Source: Marinomonas colpomeniae
GTDB taxonomy: Bacteria; Pseudomonadota; Gammaproteobacteria; Pseudomonadales; Marinomonadaceae
NCBI RefSeq assembly: GCF_014803385.1
Contig: NZ_JACYFC010000003.1
Location: 186,001 to 250,000, forward strand
Direction of reading: 5' to 3'
DNA: 64,000 nucleotides
Shown here: positions 8,285 through 16,526 of the stretch, one piece after another
Layout of the letters: every line of letters begins with the position of its first letter
Numbering within the stretch: position 1 is the stretch's first letter
The notes under the pieces: model-generated
Database searches by the model: none
Told to the model about the DNA's origin: nothing
What the model saw: the letters and a program-made list of their open reading frames with translations, nothing else
Position numbers and translations under genes: made by a program

Positions 8285-8400
8285 TCTTCCAGTATTCCTG
8301 ATTTTTCCATCACAAAGTCAATCCCCGTTGCTCGATACTGTCGTTTGGCCTCGCTCGTGAAATTGACTTTGTTCTACGGTATCCTCTTTAGTTTTAACAA

Positions 8401-9006
8401 TTAGGTATGGTTCCAGTTGTCTGGATCATCTGAATTATTGGGCGATAGACCAATAATGTCATCAACTGTATTAACTCCTAAACCAAGCACCGTTCGGTTG
8501 GCATAAGAAAAGTAACTGACCACTTGATTTATTTCTAATATTTCACCGTCATCAATGCCTGCTTCTTGTAATGCCGTAACATCGTCACGCACCATATTCG
8601 CTGGTGTCATTGTCAACTTTCTGGCGTAGTGCATAATCGCCAACTGTGAACCCTCGAAGGCTTCTTGTGGTGCATCATGAATGATAGCTTCTTTAATCTT
8701 CTCACTGCGTTCATCATTTTTTAATAGACGCTTCATGCCTGCAAAATGATGCTCGAAACAATAATGACAGCCATTAAGATGGCTGACATACACACCACAG
8801 GCTTCCAGTAACCACTTATCCGTTTTATTGCCCGAATGATGAATGACGTTTTTATAAATCGCCATATGACCTTCCATGCTGTGCGGTCTAAGGCTGTGAG
8901 CCAGCATGATGTTATCGACGTTGTTATCAGGGCCTTTCACACGGTCATAGAGTTTTTTTAGTTTTCCAGTTGCCGCTTCATAAGCAACAGTATTTATCCA
9001 CGTCAT
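8401..9006 (-). CDS. AhpD-like peroxidase-related protein
   Basis: A 201-residue protein of the carboxymuconolactone decarboxylase/AhpD superfamily, of the larger 'peroxidase-related enzyme' type. The redox motif is CHYCFEHH near residue 80, with a preceding Glu (LLEAC) and a following His, matching the proton-relay pattern of AhpD. Such proteins are thought to reduce peroxides through a CXXC pair; the in vivo substrate is unknown. It stands alone on the minus strand. No peroxiredoxin or OxyR gene is nearby. Confidence 0.85.
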   Translation of the reverse strand: MTWINTVAYEAATGKLKKLYDRVKGPDNNVDNIMLAHSLRPHSMEGHMAIYKNVIHHSGNKTDKWLLEACGVYVSHLNGCHYCFEHHFAGMKRLLKNDERSEKIKEAIIHDAPQEAFEGSQLAIMHYARKLTMTPANMVRDDVTALQEAGIDDGEILEINQVVSYFSYANRTVLGLGVNTVDDIIGLSPNNSDDPDNWNHT

Positions 9007-9345
9007 GATTCATCCTATTTTAAAGTGGGTTAATGGATTGAATAAAACCATACATCAATGAGGGTTCGTTGTGACAGTAAATATTCACGCTACAGACATC
9101 ACTAAGTAAAAAGTCATTCGTGTCAAAGTCTGCGACACCTTCATTGTCAGTATCTTTAAAAAAAGACGGCTGGAACTAGATTTTATAAAATCTCTTATAA
9201 AGTTTAACGAATAACTCTGATGAATAGTTATACTAAATTATTAGTAATAAAAATCACTAAATTAGGATGGCATATCAGAATTGACACTGTTTTATTATTA
9301 TCGCATTATAAAAATAATTATTAGAAAAAATATGGCTAGAATAGA
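9007..9345. other. AT-rich intergenic region, no gene seen
   Basis: This 339-base gap separates the divergent AhpD-like and Sel1/ankyrin genes and becomes very AT-rich toward the latter. It must hold both promoters. No open frame with coding character, terminator or known motif stands out. Confidence 0.6.
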
Positions 9346-10995
9346 ATGAAAAAATTATTACTTCTTTTAATATTGCTTCCGAAAATAGTATTGGCTTCTT
9401 CTTCAGTAGATTGTATTAATATGACTGCTCACTTCAACTATGCTGATGAAGGTAAGGCTGTTGATTTTGATAATATCAATTGGGAAAAATCGATTCCTGT
9501 TTGTGAAAAAGCTGCTAAAGATGACCCCAATAATTTCAAAGTCTTGTACGGTCTTGGCCGCTCTTATGACAAGAAAACCGTAGATACTGATTCTGAAGAA
9601 TATCGTGAGTTATTTTATTCATATTATAAAAGAAGTTATGAACTAGGCTTTAAACATGCAGCTTATGTTCTTGCAATGTATTATATAGATGATGAAAACT
9701 GGGATGAAGTCGACTATTGGCTAGACCTGAGTATGCAAACTGGTAAGATTTTAGCAATAAATGAAAAAGCAATTTTATTATTTAGTTCTAATAATAATTA
9801 CCCTAGGAAAGACTTTGGTAAAGCTGTCGAGTTGTTAAAAAGAGTCAGTGATAGTGGTAATGCCTATGTAAACTACAATCTAGGGCAGTTACATTATTTT
9901 GATAAATATGGCCTTGTAGATTACAAAGTGGCGAGAAAGTATTTTGAAAAAGCTGCCAATCTAGGTTCTGCGGACAGTAATAATATATTGGGTAATATAT
10001 ATCATCATGGATTTGGTGTACCTGTAGACGATAAAAAGGCCACAGATTACTTCTTATTAGCAAAAAAAATGGGTGAAACCTCTGAGTTTTATGATCAGGA
10101 ATTAATTCAAAGTTCAATGAATGTGTGGCGTTCGTCAACGACAAAAGAAGGTTTTAAGTATTATGATATTTCAATTAATACATTAAGAGATCTTGCGAAA
10201 AAAGGTAATTCTCAATCATTGACGTTTCTTCAACAACAAAGAATAGGTCTCGATGTAGAGAATTATCCCCTAGATTATTTTATGGTAAAAAATCAAGGGG
10301 ATAAGTTCATAAAGGTATTACATGAAAATATTGAGGCTTATTTCAACTCAGGGTCTATAAAAAATTTATCAATGGCATCAGATGCACTTGGTGATTATGC
10401 TGATCTCATGATAAAAAATGGTGTGTACAGTGAAGCTATATCGCTTCTTGAACGTTTAAATAGCAGTGATACTGACCTTTCTACTGATACCATAAAATAT
10501 TATTTATCACGTATTTATACAAATCTATATATAGATTATAGAAAAAACTCTGATGCTGAAAAAGCAATGTTTTTTGCACTTCCTATTAATAACAAGGATA
10601 TCAAAAATTCTCTTATTTTCACCATTTCTGATTATATGAATAATGCAGATAACTTTGATTCAATTTTGGTGTCCGCCTTAAAGAAAAACAGAGTAGCAGT
10701 GCTGGATGATCATTTAAATCGTTATGAGAATGCGTTGAAGAGAGGCATGAACGATTTAGCTCAATTGTATATAGATGATTCGTCAATCAGCATAAATGCC
10801 CAGCGTAGTGTTGACGGAGTTAGTATGTTGCATTTAGCTGTTTGGCATGGAAATTTTGATATAGTTAAATACTTAGTTGAAGAAGGAGCTGATATTAATC
10901 TAGCAGACCATGAAGATGATACCGCCTTAGATTATGCCTTACATAAAGAAGACTATTTACTTATTGGTTATTTGTCAGATGAAGGTGCGTATTAA
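9346..10995 (+). CDS. Exported Sel1-repeat and ankyrin-repeat protein
   Basis: A 549-residue protein with an N-terminal signal peptide (KKLLLLLILLPKIVLASSS). Residues 60-240 hold Sel1/TPR-like helical repeats (NYNLGQLHYFDKYGLVDYKV, NILGNIYHHGFGVPVDDKKA). The last 60 residues are ankyrin repeats (SMLHLAVWHGNFDIVKYLVE, EEGADINLADHEDDTALDYA). Both repeat types bind proteins, so a periplasmic scaffold or immunity-type role is possible, but nothing shows a partner. The gene is markedly more AT-rich than its neighbours, stands alone and is followed by IS debris, all of which suggest horizontal acquisition. Domain calls are good; the function is unknown. Confidence 0.85.
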   Translation: MKKLLLLLILLPKIVLASSSVDCINMTAHFNYADEGKAVDFDNINWEKSIPVCEKAAKDDPNNFKVLYGLGRSYDKKTVDTDSEEYRELFYSYYKRSYELGFKHAAYVLAMYYIDDENWDEVDYWLDLSMQTGKILAINEKAILLFSSNNNYPRKDFGKAVELLKRVSDSGNAYVNYNLGQLHYFDKYGLVDYKVARKYFEKAANLGSADSNNILGNIYHHGFGVPVDDKKATDYFLLAKKMGETSEFYDQELIQSSMNVWRSSTTKEGFKYYDISINTLRDLAKKGNSQSLTFLQQQRIGLDVENYPLDYFMVKNQGDKFIKVLHENIEAYFNSGSIKNLSMASDALGDYADLMIKNGVYSEAISLLERLNSSDTDLSTDTIKYYLSRIYTNLYIDYRKNSDAEKAMFFALPINNKDIKNSLIFTISDYMNNADNFDSILVSALKKNRVAVLDDHLNRYENALKRGMNDLAQLYIDDSSISINAQRSVDGVSMLHLAVWHGNFDIVKYLVEEGADINLADHEDDTALDYALHKEDYLLIGYLSDEGAY

Positions 10996-11021
10996 ACCTC
11001 ATAATGTGTTAGAAATGTGAC

Positions 11022-11053
11022 ACCTGCACTTATGGTTTTACAGGTATTTTTTT
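11022..11053 (+). terminator. Possible terminator after the Sel1/ankyrin gene
   Basis: A short stem ACCTG/CAGGT is followed by A and eight T residues, 27 bases after the stop codon. The stem is short, but the T tract is good. Confidence 0.55.
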
Positions 11054-11073
11054 TCAGTTATTAAAATGAAATT

Positions 11074-11091
11074 TTACTCAGTACTGAGTAA
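11074..11091. repeat. 18-bp perfect palindrome
   Basis: TTACTCAGTACTGAGTAA is identical to its reverse complement over 18 bases with no spacer. It lies between the Sel1/ankyrin gene and the IS relic. It could be a dimeric regulator site or part of an old element end. Confidence 0.7.
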
Positions 11092-11193
11092 CTAATGAAG
11101 CTGCGAGCAAGGTGAGATCTAAGGAGTGATTTATCTTTTATTTCGGAAAAACGCCTTAACAACAATAAAGCTGCGCGTTTTATATATTCCTTA

Positions 11194-11225
11194 CCACTAA
11201 ATAATCTTATTTAGTGGCTTTTACG
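11194..11225 (+). terminator. Hairpin, possible terminator
   Basis: CCACTAAATA pairs perfectly with TATTTAGTGG across a 4-base loop, followed by CTTTT. It sits at the 3' side of the IS relic and may be the terminator of whatever was transcribed through it. Confidence 0.55.
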
Positions 11226-11229
11226 TATT

Positions 11230-11439
11230 CTATTTTGGGCGGCTATTTTCTTTTTCTAAGCTATTTGCTTCAAGCCTTCTGTTTCCTGCTTTCGGATGAG
11301 ATGATTCAATCAAGGCTTCTAAGTGAGCTCGAGGTATTAACTCATTCATTCAAGTTAGGAAGGTTTCTGTAAGTGTTTTAGGGCGTTTATTGTTGAGTTC
11401 GCATTCGGACTTGAATTCAAGGGCAAGTTGATGTGACAT
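11230..11439 (-). pseudogene. IS5-family transposase N-terminal remnant
   Basis: Read on the minus strand from ATG 11439 the frame gives SHQLALEFKSECELNNKRPK, then an in-frame TGA, then MNELIPRAHLEALIESSHPK-AGN before losing similarity. This is the N-terminal pattern of IS5-group transposases (the conserved 'K..T..E.FL..M..LIP...L...I.P.YPKAG' stretch). The DDE catalytic part is absent. It is therefore a dead fragment of an insertion sequence. No clear terminal inverted repeats or target duplications could be found by eye. Confidence 0.7.
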
Positions 11440-11748
11440 GATGAGACTCGAAGATTAAGGATGAATTATCTCGTGAGTGGGGCTTATTCGCATGTTCCTT
11501 AGACGATATCTTCAACTGTTAAAACTCTACGAACGAGTAAAAGGCTGACCTAGTACAAAATGCCATGGAACGAAAACCTCCGTAGTTTTTATAACAAGGT
11601 TTATCTTTCGCTCTATTTTTTACTCTAGCATTAGTATTCTTCCTATATATTTTCGATTCTTTTTTCCTGCTTATTTCTTTCACTCCCTTTATCTTGATCT
11701 AACGCAATGTTTTCGAATCAAACTGCACTCATAATCTGACCTTATAGT
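11440..11748. other. Intergenic region upstream of cydA, no gene seen
   Basis: Between the IS relic and the cyd leader lie about 310 bases without a credible open frame. Part is probably further IS debris. A pyrimidine-rich stretch at 11610-11690 precedes the likely cydA promoter region. No clear FNR or ArcA box was recognised. Confidence 0.5.
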
Positions 11749-11769
11749 AGCCTCAAGTCGTTTGAGGCT
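11749..11769 (+). promoter_or_regulatory. Stem-loop in the cydA leader
   Basis: AGCCTCAA-GTCGT-TTGAGGCT is a perfect 8-bp hairpin about 90 bases upstream of the cydA start. No T tract follows, so it is not a standard terminator. It may be an operator or an mRNA structure. Confidence 0.45.
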
Positions 11770-11857
11770 TCGGTGGACGTTAGATAATAAGAACACTCAA
11801 GAAAGGGAAGTGTCTGCAAGCGTCTTTTTTCCAGTCAAATGAATGGGTTGAAGTCAT

Positions 11858-13432
11858 ATGATTAACGAAGCTGTAGTGGAATTATCGCGGTTTCAGTTTG
11901 CTCTAACGGTTATGTACCACTATTTGTTCGTCCCTTTAACTCTTGGGATGGCGTTCTTACTTGCAATCATGGAATCGGTTTATGTGATTACTGGCAAGCA
12001 AGTCTACAAAGACATGGTGAAGTTTTGGGGCAAATTGTTTGGTATTAACTTTGCGTTAGGTGTGACGACTGGTTTGACGATGGAGTTCCAGTTCGGAACA
12101 AACTGGTCTTACTATTCTCACTATGTAGGCGATATTTTTGGTGCACCTTTGGCCATCGAAGGTTTGATGGCTTTCTTCCTGGAATCGACACTCGTTGGTT
12201 TGTTCTTTTTTGGTTGGGATCGATTAAGCAAAGTAAAGCATTTGATGGTGACATGGGGTGTAGCGCTAGGCTCTAATTTATCTGCCTTGTGGATTTTGAT
12301 TGCCAATGGCTGGATGCAAAATCCAGTAGGTTCAGAATTCAACTACGAAACCATGCGTATGGAATTAGTAGATTTTGGTGCCTTGATTCTTAATCCAGTA
12401 GCTCAGGTGAAATTTGTTCACACTGTGTCTGCGGGTTACACAACAGGTGCCATGTTCGTTCTGGTTATTTCAAGCTACTACTTATTGAAAGGCCGCGATC
12501 TTGCGTTTGCTCGCCGTTCTTTTGCCATTGCTTCTGCGTTTGGTTTAGCGTCTATCTTGAGTGTTATCCTTTTGGGTGATGAATCAGGTTACGAGCTAGG
12601 CGAAGTTCAAAAAGTGAAATTGGCAGCGATAGAAGCTGAATGGGAAACTCAGGAAGCGCCTGCAGATTTCACCTTGATTGGCTTTCCAAACCAAGAGCTG
12701 GAAGAAACCGAATATGCGATCAAAATTCCCGGGTTGATGGGGTTAATAGCAACACGTTCCCTCGACACAGAAGTGGAAGGTATTCAGGAGCTGAAAGCAC
12801 ATAATCGCCAACGTATTATCAATGGTATTTATGCGAATCAGTTACTTGAAAAATTGCGTAATGGTTCAACTGATCCAATCGTTAAAGAAAACTTCGAGAA
12901 AGTAAAAGACGATCTTGGCTACGGTTTGTTAGTCACTGCTTTTAATGAAGACATTAACCGAGTCTCTTCAGAAGACATCGACATGGCCGTGGAATACTCG
13001 ATTCCACAAGTTGCGCCTTTGTTCTTTGCTTTCCGTATCATGGTGGGTTGTGGTTTCGTTATGCTGTTTGTTTTCGCTGCGGCGTTTTACCAAAATGCGC
13101 GTCGTCGTATCGGACAAAGTCCATTGTTTCTTAAATTCATCGTTATCTGCTTACCACTTCCTTGGATTGCCAATGAAGCGGGTTGGTTCGTCGCTGAATA
13201 TGGTCGTCAACCGTGGGCGATTGGTGAAATTTTACCAGTGCACGTTGCAGTATCTAGCTTAACAGCCACTGAAATCTGGATAACAATCATTGGCTTCACT
13301 GTCTTGTATACAGCGTTCTTGATCGCTGAAATGTACTTGATGATTCGTTTTGCGAAGCAGGGACCTTCTAGCTTGCACACCGGTCGTTATGCACTTGAAC
13401 AAGAAACTGCTCAGTTAAAGCAGGAGGTATAA
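11858..13432 (+). CDS. cydA: Cytochrome bd ubiquinol oxidase subunit I
   Basis: A 524-residue multi-spanning subunit that binds haems b558, b595 and d and oxidises ubiquinol while reducing O2 to water in the inner membrane. Visible hallmarks are the N-terminal haem ligand His21 ([16 protein letters not shown]), the quinol-loop segment [15 protein letters not shown], whose Lys and Glu are needed for quinol oxidation, and the conserved [12 protein letters not shown] near residue 449. The length shows the long-Q-loop, E. coli-like type rather than the cyanide-insensitive short-loop type. It is the first gene of the operon cydA-cydB-cydX-cydD-cydC. Confidence 0.97.
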   Translation: MINEAVVELSRFQFALTVMYHYLFVPLTLGMAFLLAIMESVYVITGKQVYKDMVKFWGKLFGINFALGVTTGLTMEFQFGTNWSYYSHYVGDIFGAPLAIEGLMAFFLESTLVGLFFFGWDRLSKVKHLMVTWGVALGSNLSALWILIANGWMQNPVGSEFNYETMRMELVDFGALILNPVAQVKFVHTVSAGYTTGAMFVLVISSYYLLKGRDLAFARRSFAIASAFGLASILSVILLGDESGYELGEVQKVKLAAIEAEWETQEAPADFTLIGFPNQELEETEYAIKIPGLMGLIATRSLDTEVEGIQELKAHNRQRIINGIYANQLLEKLRNGSTDPIVKENFEKVKDDLGYGLLVTAFNEDINRVSSEDIDMAVEYSIPQVAPLFFAFRIMVGCGFVMLFVFAAAFYQNARRRIGQSPLFLKFIVICLPLPWIANEAGWFVAEYGRQPWAIGEILPVHVAVSSLTATEIWITIIGFTVLYTAFLIAEMYLMIRFAKQGPSSLHTGRYALEQETAQLKQEV

Positions 13433-13433
13433 A

Positions 13434-14570
13434 ATGGATTACGAATTATTAAAAGTAATTTGGTGGGTATTGATCGGTGTTCTACTGATTGGTTTCTCTG
13501 TGACTGACGGCTTTGACATGGGCGTTGGTAGTTTATTAAAAGTCATTGGTGGCACAGATTCTGAACGTCGAATCATGATCAACTCGATTGCTCCCCATTG
13601 GGATGGCAACCAAGTTTGGTTTATTACAGCGGGTGGTGCTTTGTTTGCTGCTTGGCCTGTTGTGTATGCGACGTCTTTCTCTGGTTTCTATTTTGCGATG
13701 ATGCTGGTGTTGGCGGCTTTGTTCTTCCGTCCAATCGGCTTTGATTACCGCTCAAAATTAGAAAACTCAAAATGGCGTAATTCATGGGACTGGGGCATTG
13801 TATTTGGTTCCGCTGTACCACCAATTATTTTCGGTGTAGCGTTTGGTAACCTGTTGCAAGGCGTTCCATTTGAATTTGATCAATATTTGCGTTCAACCTA
13901 TACCGGTTCCTTTTTCGGTTTGTTGAATCCATTTGGTATTCTTTGTGGTCTGGTTAGCTTGATGATGCTAATGACACAAGGTGGTGCTTGGTTACAAATG
14001 AAAACAGATTCAGACTTGCATCGTAAAGCCTGCACCGCAACAGCAGTAACAGGCACAGCAGCGGCAGTGTTATTCATTGTTGCAGGTGTTTGGTTGGCTT
14101 ACGGTATCGATGGTTATGTATTGACCAGTGTGATTAATGGCAACGAAGCAATGACACCGTTAATGAAAACAGCAGAAGTTCAGCCTGGTGCATGGTTAGC
14201 AAACTATGACAAATTCCCTGCGCTTATCCTGGCTCCCGTTATTGGCATTGTTGGTATGTTGTTCGCGGCATTAACCGCAGTGATGAAAAAAGGCGCGCTG
14301 TCTTTCTTAAGTTCATCATTAGGTATTGCTGGCATCATAGTAACTGCGGGTGGTTCTATGTTCCCATTCTTGATGCCTTCTTCAAGCTTTCCAAGCATGA
14401 GTTTGACTATTTGGGATGCGACTTCAAGCCATAACACCATGATGATCATGTTTGTCGTCGCTTGTATTTTTGTTCCTATCGTTTTGCTTTATACCTTGTG
14501 GAGCTACTTCGTCATGTATGGTCGTTTGACCAAGAAGCATGTGGAAGAAAATACGCATTCATTGTATTAA
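13434..14570 (+). CDS. cydB: Cytochrome bd ubiquinol oxidase subunit II
   Basis: A 378-residue integral membrane partner of CydA, one base after the cydA stop, so the two are translationally linked. The N-terminal region reads VIWWVLIGVLLIGFSVTDGF-DMGVG, and NSIAPHWDGNQVWFITAGG is the highly conserved CydB segment. CydB carries no haem in E. coli-type enzymes but stabilises the oxidase and forms the proton/oxygen paths. The length matches the family (E. coli 379). Confidence 0.97.
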   Translation: MDYELLKVIWWVLIGVLLIGFSVTDGFDMGVGSLLKVIGGTDSERRIMINSIAPHWDGNQVWFITAGGALFAAWPVVYATSFSGFYFAMMLVLAALFFRPIGFDYRSKLENSKWRNSWDWGIVFGSAVPPIIFGVAFGNLLQGVPFEFDQYLRSTYTGSFFGLLNPFGILCGLVSLMMLMTQGGAWLQMKTDSDLHRKACTATAVTGTAAAVLFIVAGVWLAYGIDGYVLTSVINGNEAMTPLMKTAEVQPGAWLANYDKFPALILAPVIGIVGMLFAALTAVMKKGALSFLSSSLGIAGIIVTAGGSMFPFLMPSSSFPSMSLTIWDATSSHNTMMIMFVVACIFVPIVLLYTLWSYFVMYGRLTKKHVEENTHSLY

Positions 14571-14643
14571 TCAATAACGATCTATTTTAATCAATAATAT
14601 ACGTAGATAGGGCTCATTGAGGTCTATCTTGGAGGAATAAAAT

Positions 14644-14754
14644 ATGTGGTATTTCGCTTGGGTTCTTGGCGTTTTATTGGCCTGTTCTTTCGGTATTATC
14701 AATGCCGTTTGGTTAGACTTTAGTGGTTATGAAGGTGAAGAGGAGCAAAAGTAA
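14644..14754 (+). CDS. cydX: Cytochrome bd small subunit CydX
   Basis: A 36-residue open frame, MWYFAWVLGVLLACSFGIIN followed by AVWLDFSGYEGEEEQK. This is the CydX pattern: an MWYF start, a single membrane helix, a conserved Trp-Leu at the periplasm-cytoplasm border and an acidic tail. CydX is the third subunit of cytochrome bd-I and is needed for stable haem b595/d. It sits 73 bases after cydB, with GGAGG upstream of its ATG, and ends 5 bases before cydD. Its position between cydB and cydD fits the family. Confidence 0.95.
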   Translation: MWYFAWVLGVLLACSFGIINAVWLDFSGYEGEEEQK

Positions 14755-14759
14755 ACTAA

Positions 14760-16526
14760 ATGACAAAGAGCAATGAAGCAAAAAAGGCACGTCGAGCTGG
14801 ACGCGTAAAAACATCTGAGGCGACATTTTTAGGTGAATTAGCCGACCAGCAATCTTCAAAATATCGACTTGCCCAAGGCTTTGGTGTGTTGTTCGCGGTA
14901 TCGCTCGTGTTGCAAGCATGGGCATTAGCGAATGTGTTTTCGGACATGGCGTTACACCAGTCTTTTTCCTTGTCTCTTTTGGTTATTGGTTTATTTGCTC
15001 TGCTATTACGTGCTCTTTCTAATTTTGGACGAGAGCGCATTTGCGCCAGCGCAAGCCGTGACATCCGTTATGGTTTGCGCAGTGAATTGGTGTCGCATCT
15101 TACGAAACTGGGCCCAGCTCGGTTAAGAATAGAAGAAGATGCGGCGCTTTCTACTCGTGTTTATGAACAAATAGATGCGTTAGACGATTTCTTCAGTCGC
15201 TATAAACCACAAGTGTTTATGGTGACATTACTTCCCTGCGTTATTTTACTGTCCGTTGTTTCTATTTCTTGGATTACCTTTTTTGTTTTCATGATGACCG
15301 CGCCCTTGGTGATTGTTTTTATGATCTTTGTGGGTCATAAAGCCGCACAAGCGAATCGTCGTCAGTTCAGTGTTTTAGCCATGTTATCCAATCAATTCAT
15401 GGATTTGAGCCAAGGTTTAGCGGAATTAAAACGTCTCAACAAAACCCAAGAAGCCAGAGACCGTTTGTCGGACAGTGCCAGCGCGTATCAAAAAACAACC
15501 ATGAGTGTGTTGATTCTTGCCTTCTTATCCACCGCCACACTTGAATTATTTGCTTCCCTTTCTATTGCCATGATTGCCTTGTACCTCGGCTTAGGTTTGT
15601 TGGAAGTGTTACCTTGGCAAGTCGGCGAGTCGCCCGTTACATTGACGCAAGCCATGTTTCTTTTGTTACTTGCGCCTGAATTTTATTTGCCTCTGCGTCA
15701 GCTTGGCAATGATTACCACGCCAAACAAAAGGCAGAAGCCGCCGCAACCGATTTGCTAGAAATACTTAATACAACTCTGTCTGATACGACAATTCAAACA
15801 GCAGAATCTGTCATGTCTGAATTAATAGAGTCTGAGGTGGTAGAGAAAGAAGCGTTTATTGGCTTTCATCAACTGAGTTGGACCGAATCAGGACATCATC
15901 GCCTTGCACCCATTACCGCTCAAATTGCTCAAGGTGAACGAGTCTGGTTGAGTGGTGAATCGGGTATCGGAAAATCCAGTTTGTTGCATCTCTTACTCGG
16001 TTTTGAAGAAGACTACCAAGGTCAGCTTTTCATTAATGGCCAAGCCTTTCAAAACATTGACTTATCCGATTGGCGTTCAAAACTGGCTTGGTTACCGCAA
16101 ACTCCAGAGTGGGTGAACGGCAGTATTCGCCGTAACTTGCTCCTAGGTCTTGAAGGTAGTCAAACGCCAACCGACGAAGCCTTGCAGCAAGCATTAGAAA
16201 AAAGCCAATGCGATGATTTTATTCAAGTGTTACCAGAAGGGTTAGATACCAAGCTGACTGAGTTAGGCTCTGGATTATCAGGCGGACAAATGCAGCGTCT
16301 TTCTATTGCGCGGGCGTTATTATCAAAAACCGATGTTTGGTTATTGGATGAACCTTGCTCTGGTTTAGATAACGACACCGCAGAAGCCGTACTCGATACG
16401 TTAGAGTCTGTATCCCGAGGGAAAACCTTGTTAATCGTCAGTCATGATACTCATCCAATCACGTGGGCCGATAAACATTGGACGTTAACAAAAGGAGGTT
16501 TGAATGAGCCATTCATTAATCAATAA
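14760..16526 (+). CDS. cydD: ABC transporter CydD, cysteine/glutathione export
   Basis: A 588-residue half-transporter with an N-terminal six-helix membrane domain (about residues 30-330) and a C-terminal ATPase: Walker A GESGIGKSS, signature LSGGQMQRLSIARALL, Walker B VWLLDEPCSGLD. With CydC it forms the exporter (reported to move cysteine and glutathione or haem) needed to assemble cytochrome bd and periplasmic cytochromes. Its stop overlaps the cydC start by 23 bases, showing coupled translation. Confidence 0.95.
   Translation: MTKSNEAKKARRAGRVKTSEATFLGELADQQSSKYRLAQGFGVLFAVSLVLQAWALANVFSDMALHQSFSLSLLVIGLFALLLRALSNFGRERICASASRDIRYGLRSELVSHLTKLGPARLRIEEDAALSTRVYEQIDALDDFFSRYKPQVFMVTLLPCVILLSVVSISWITFFVFMMTAPLVIVFMIFVGHKAAQANRRQFSVLAMLSNQFMDLSQGLAELKRLNKTQEARDRLSDSASAYQKTTMSVLILAFLSTATLELFASLSIAMIALYLGLGLLEVLPWQVGESPVTLTQAMFLLLLAPEFYLPLRQLGNDYHAKQKAEAAATDLLEILNTTLSDTTIQTAESVMSELIESEVVEKEAFIGFHQLSWTESGHHRLAPITAQIAQGERVWLSGESGIGKSSLLHLLLGFEEDYQGQLFINGQAFQNIDLSDWRSKLAWLPQTPEWVNGSIRRNLLLGLEGSQTPTDEALQQALEKSQCDDFIQVLPEGLDTKLTELGSGLSGGQMQRLSIARALLSKTDVWLLDEPCSGLDNDTAEAVLDTLESVSRGKTLLIVSHDTHPITWADKHWTLTKGGLNEPFINQ

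Noticed and set aside
11690..11735. TTGAT and ATCAA sequences before cydA as an FNR box
   Set aside because: The two halves are too far apart (more than 4 bases between them), so they do not form an FNR site.
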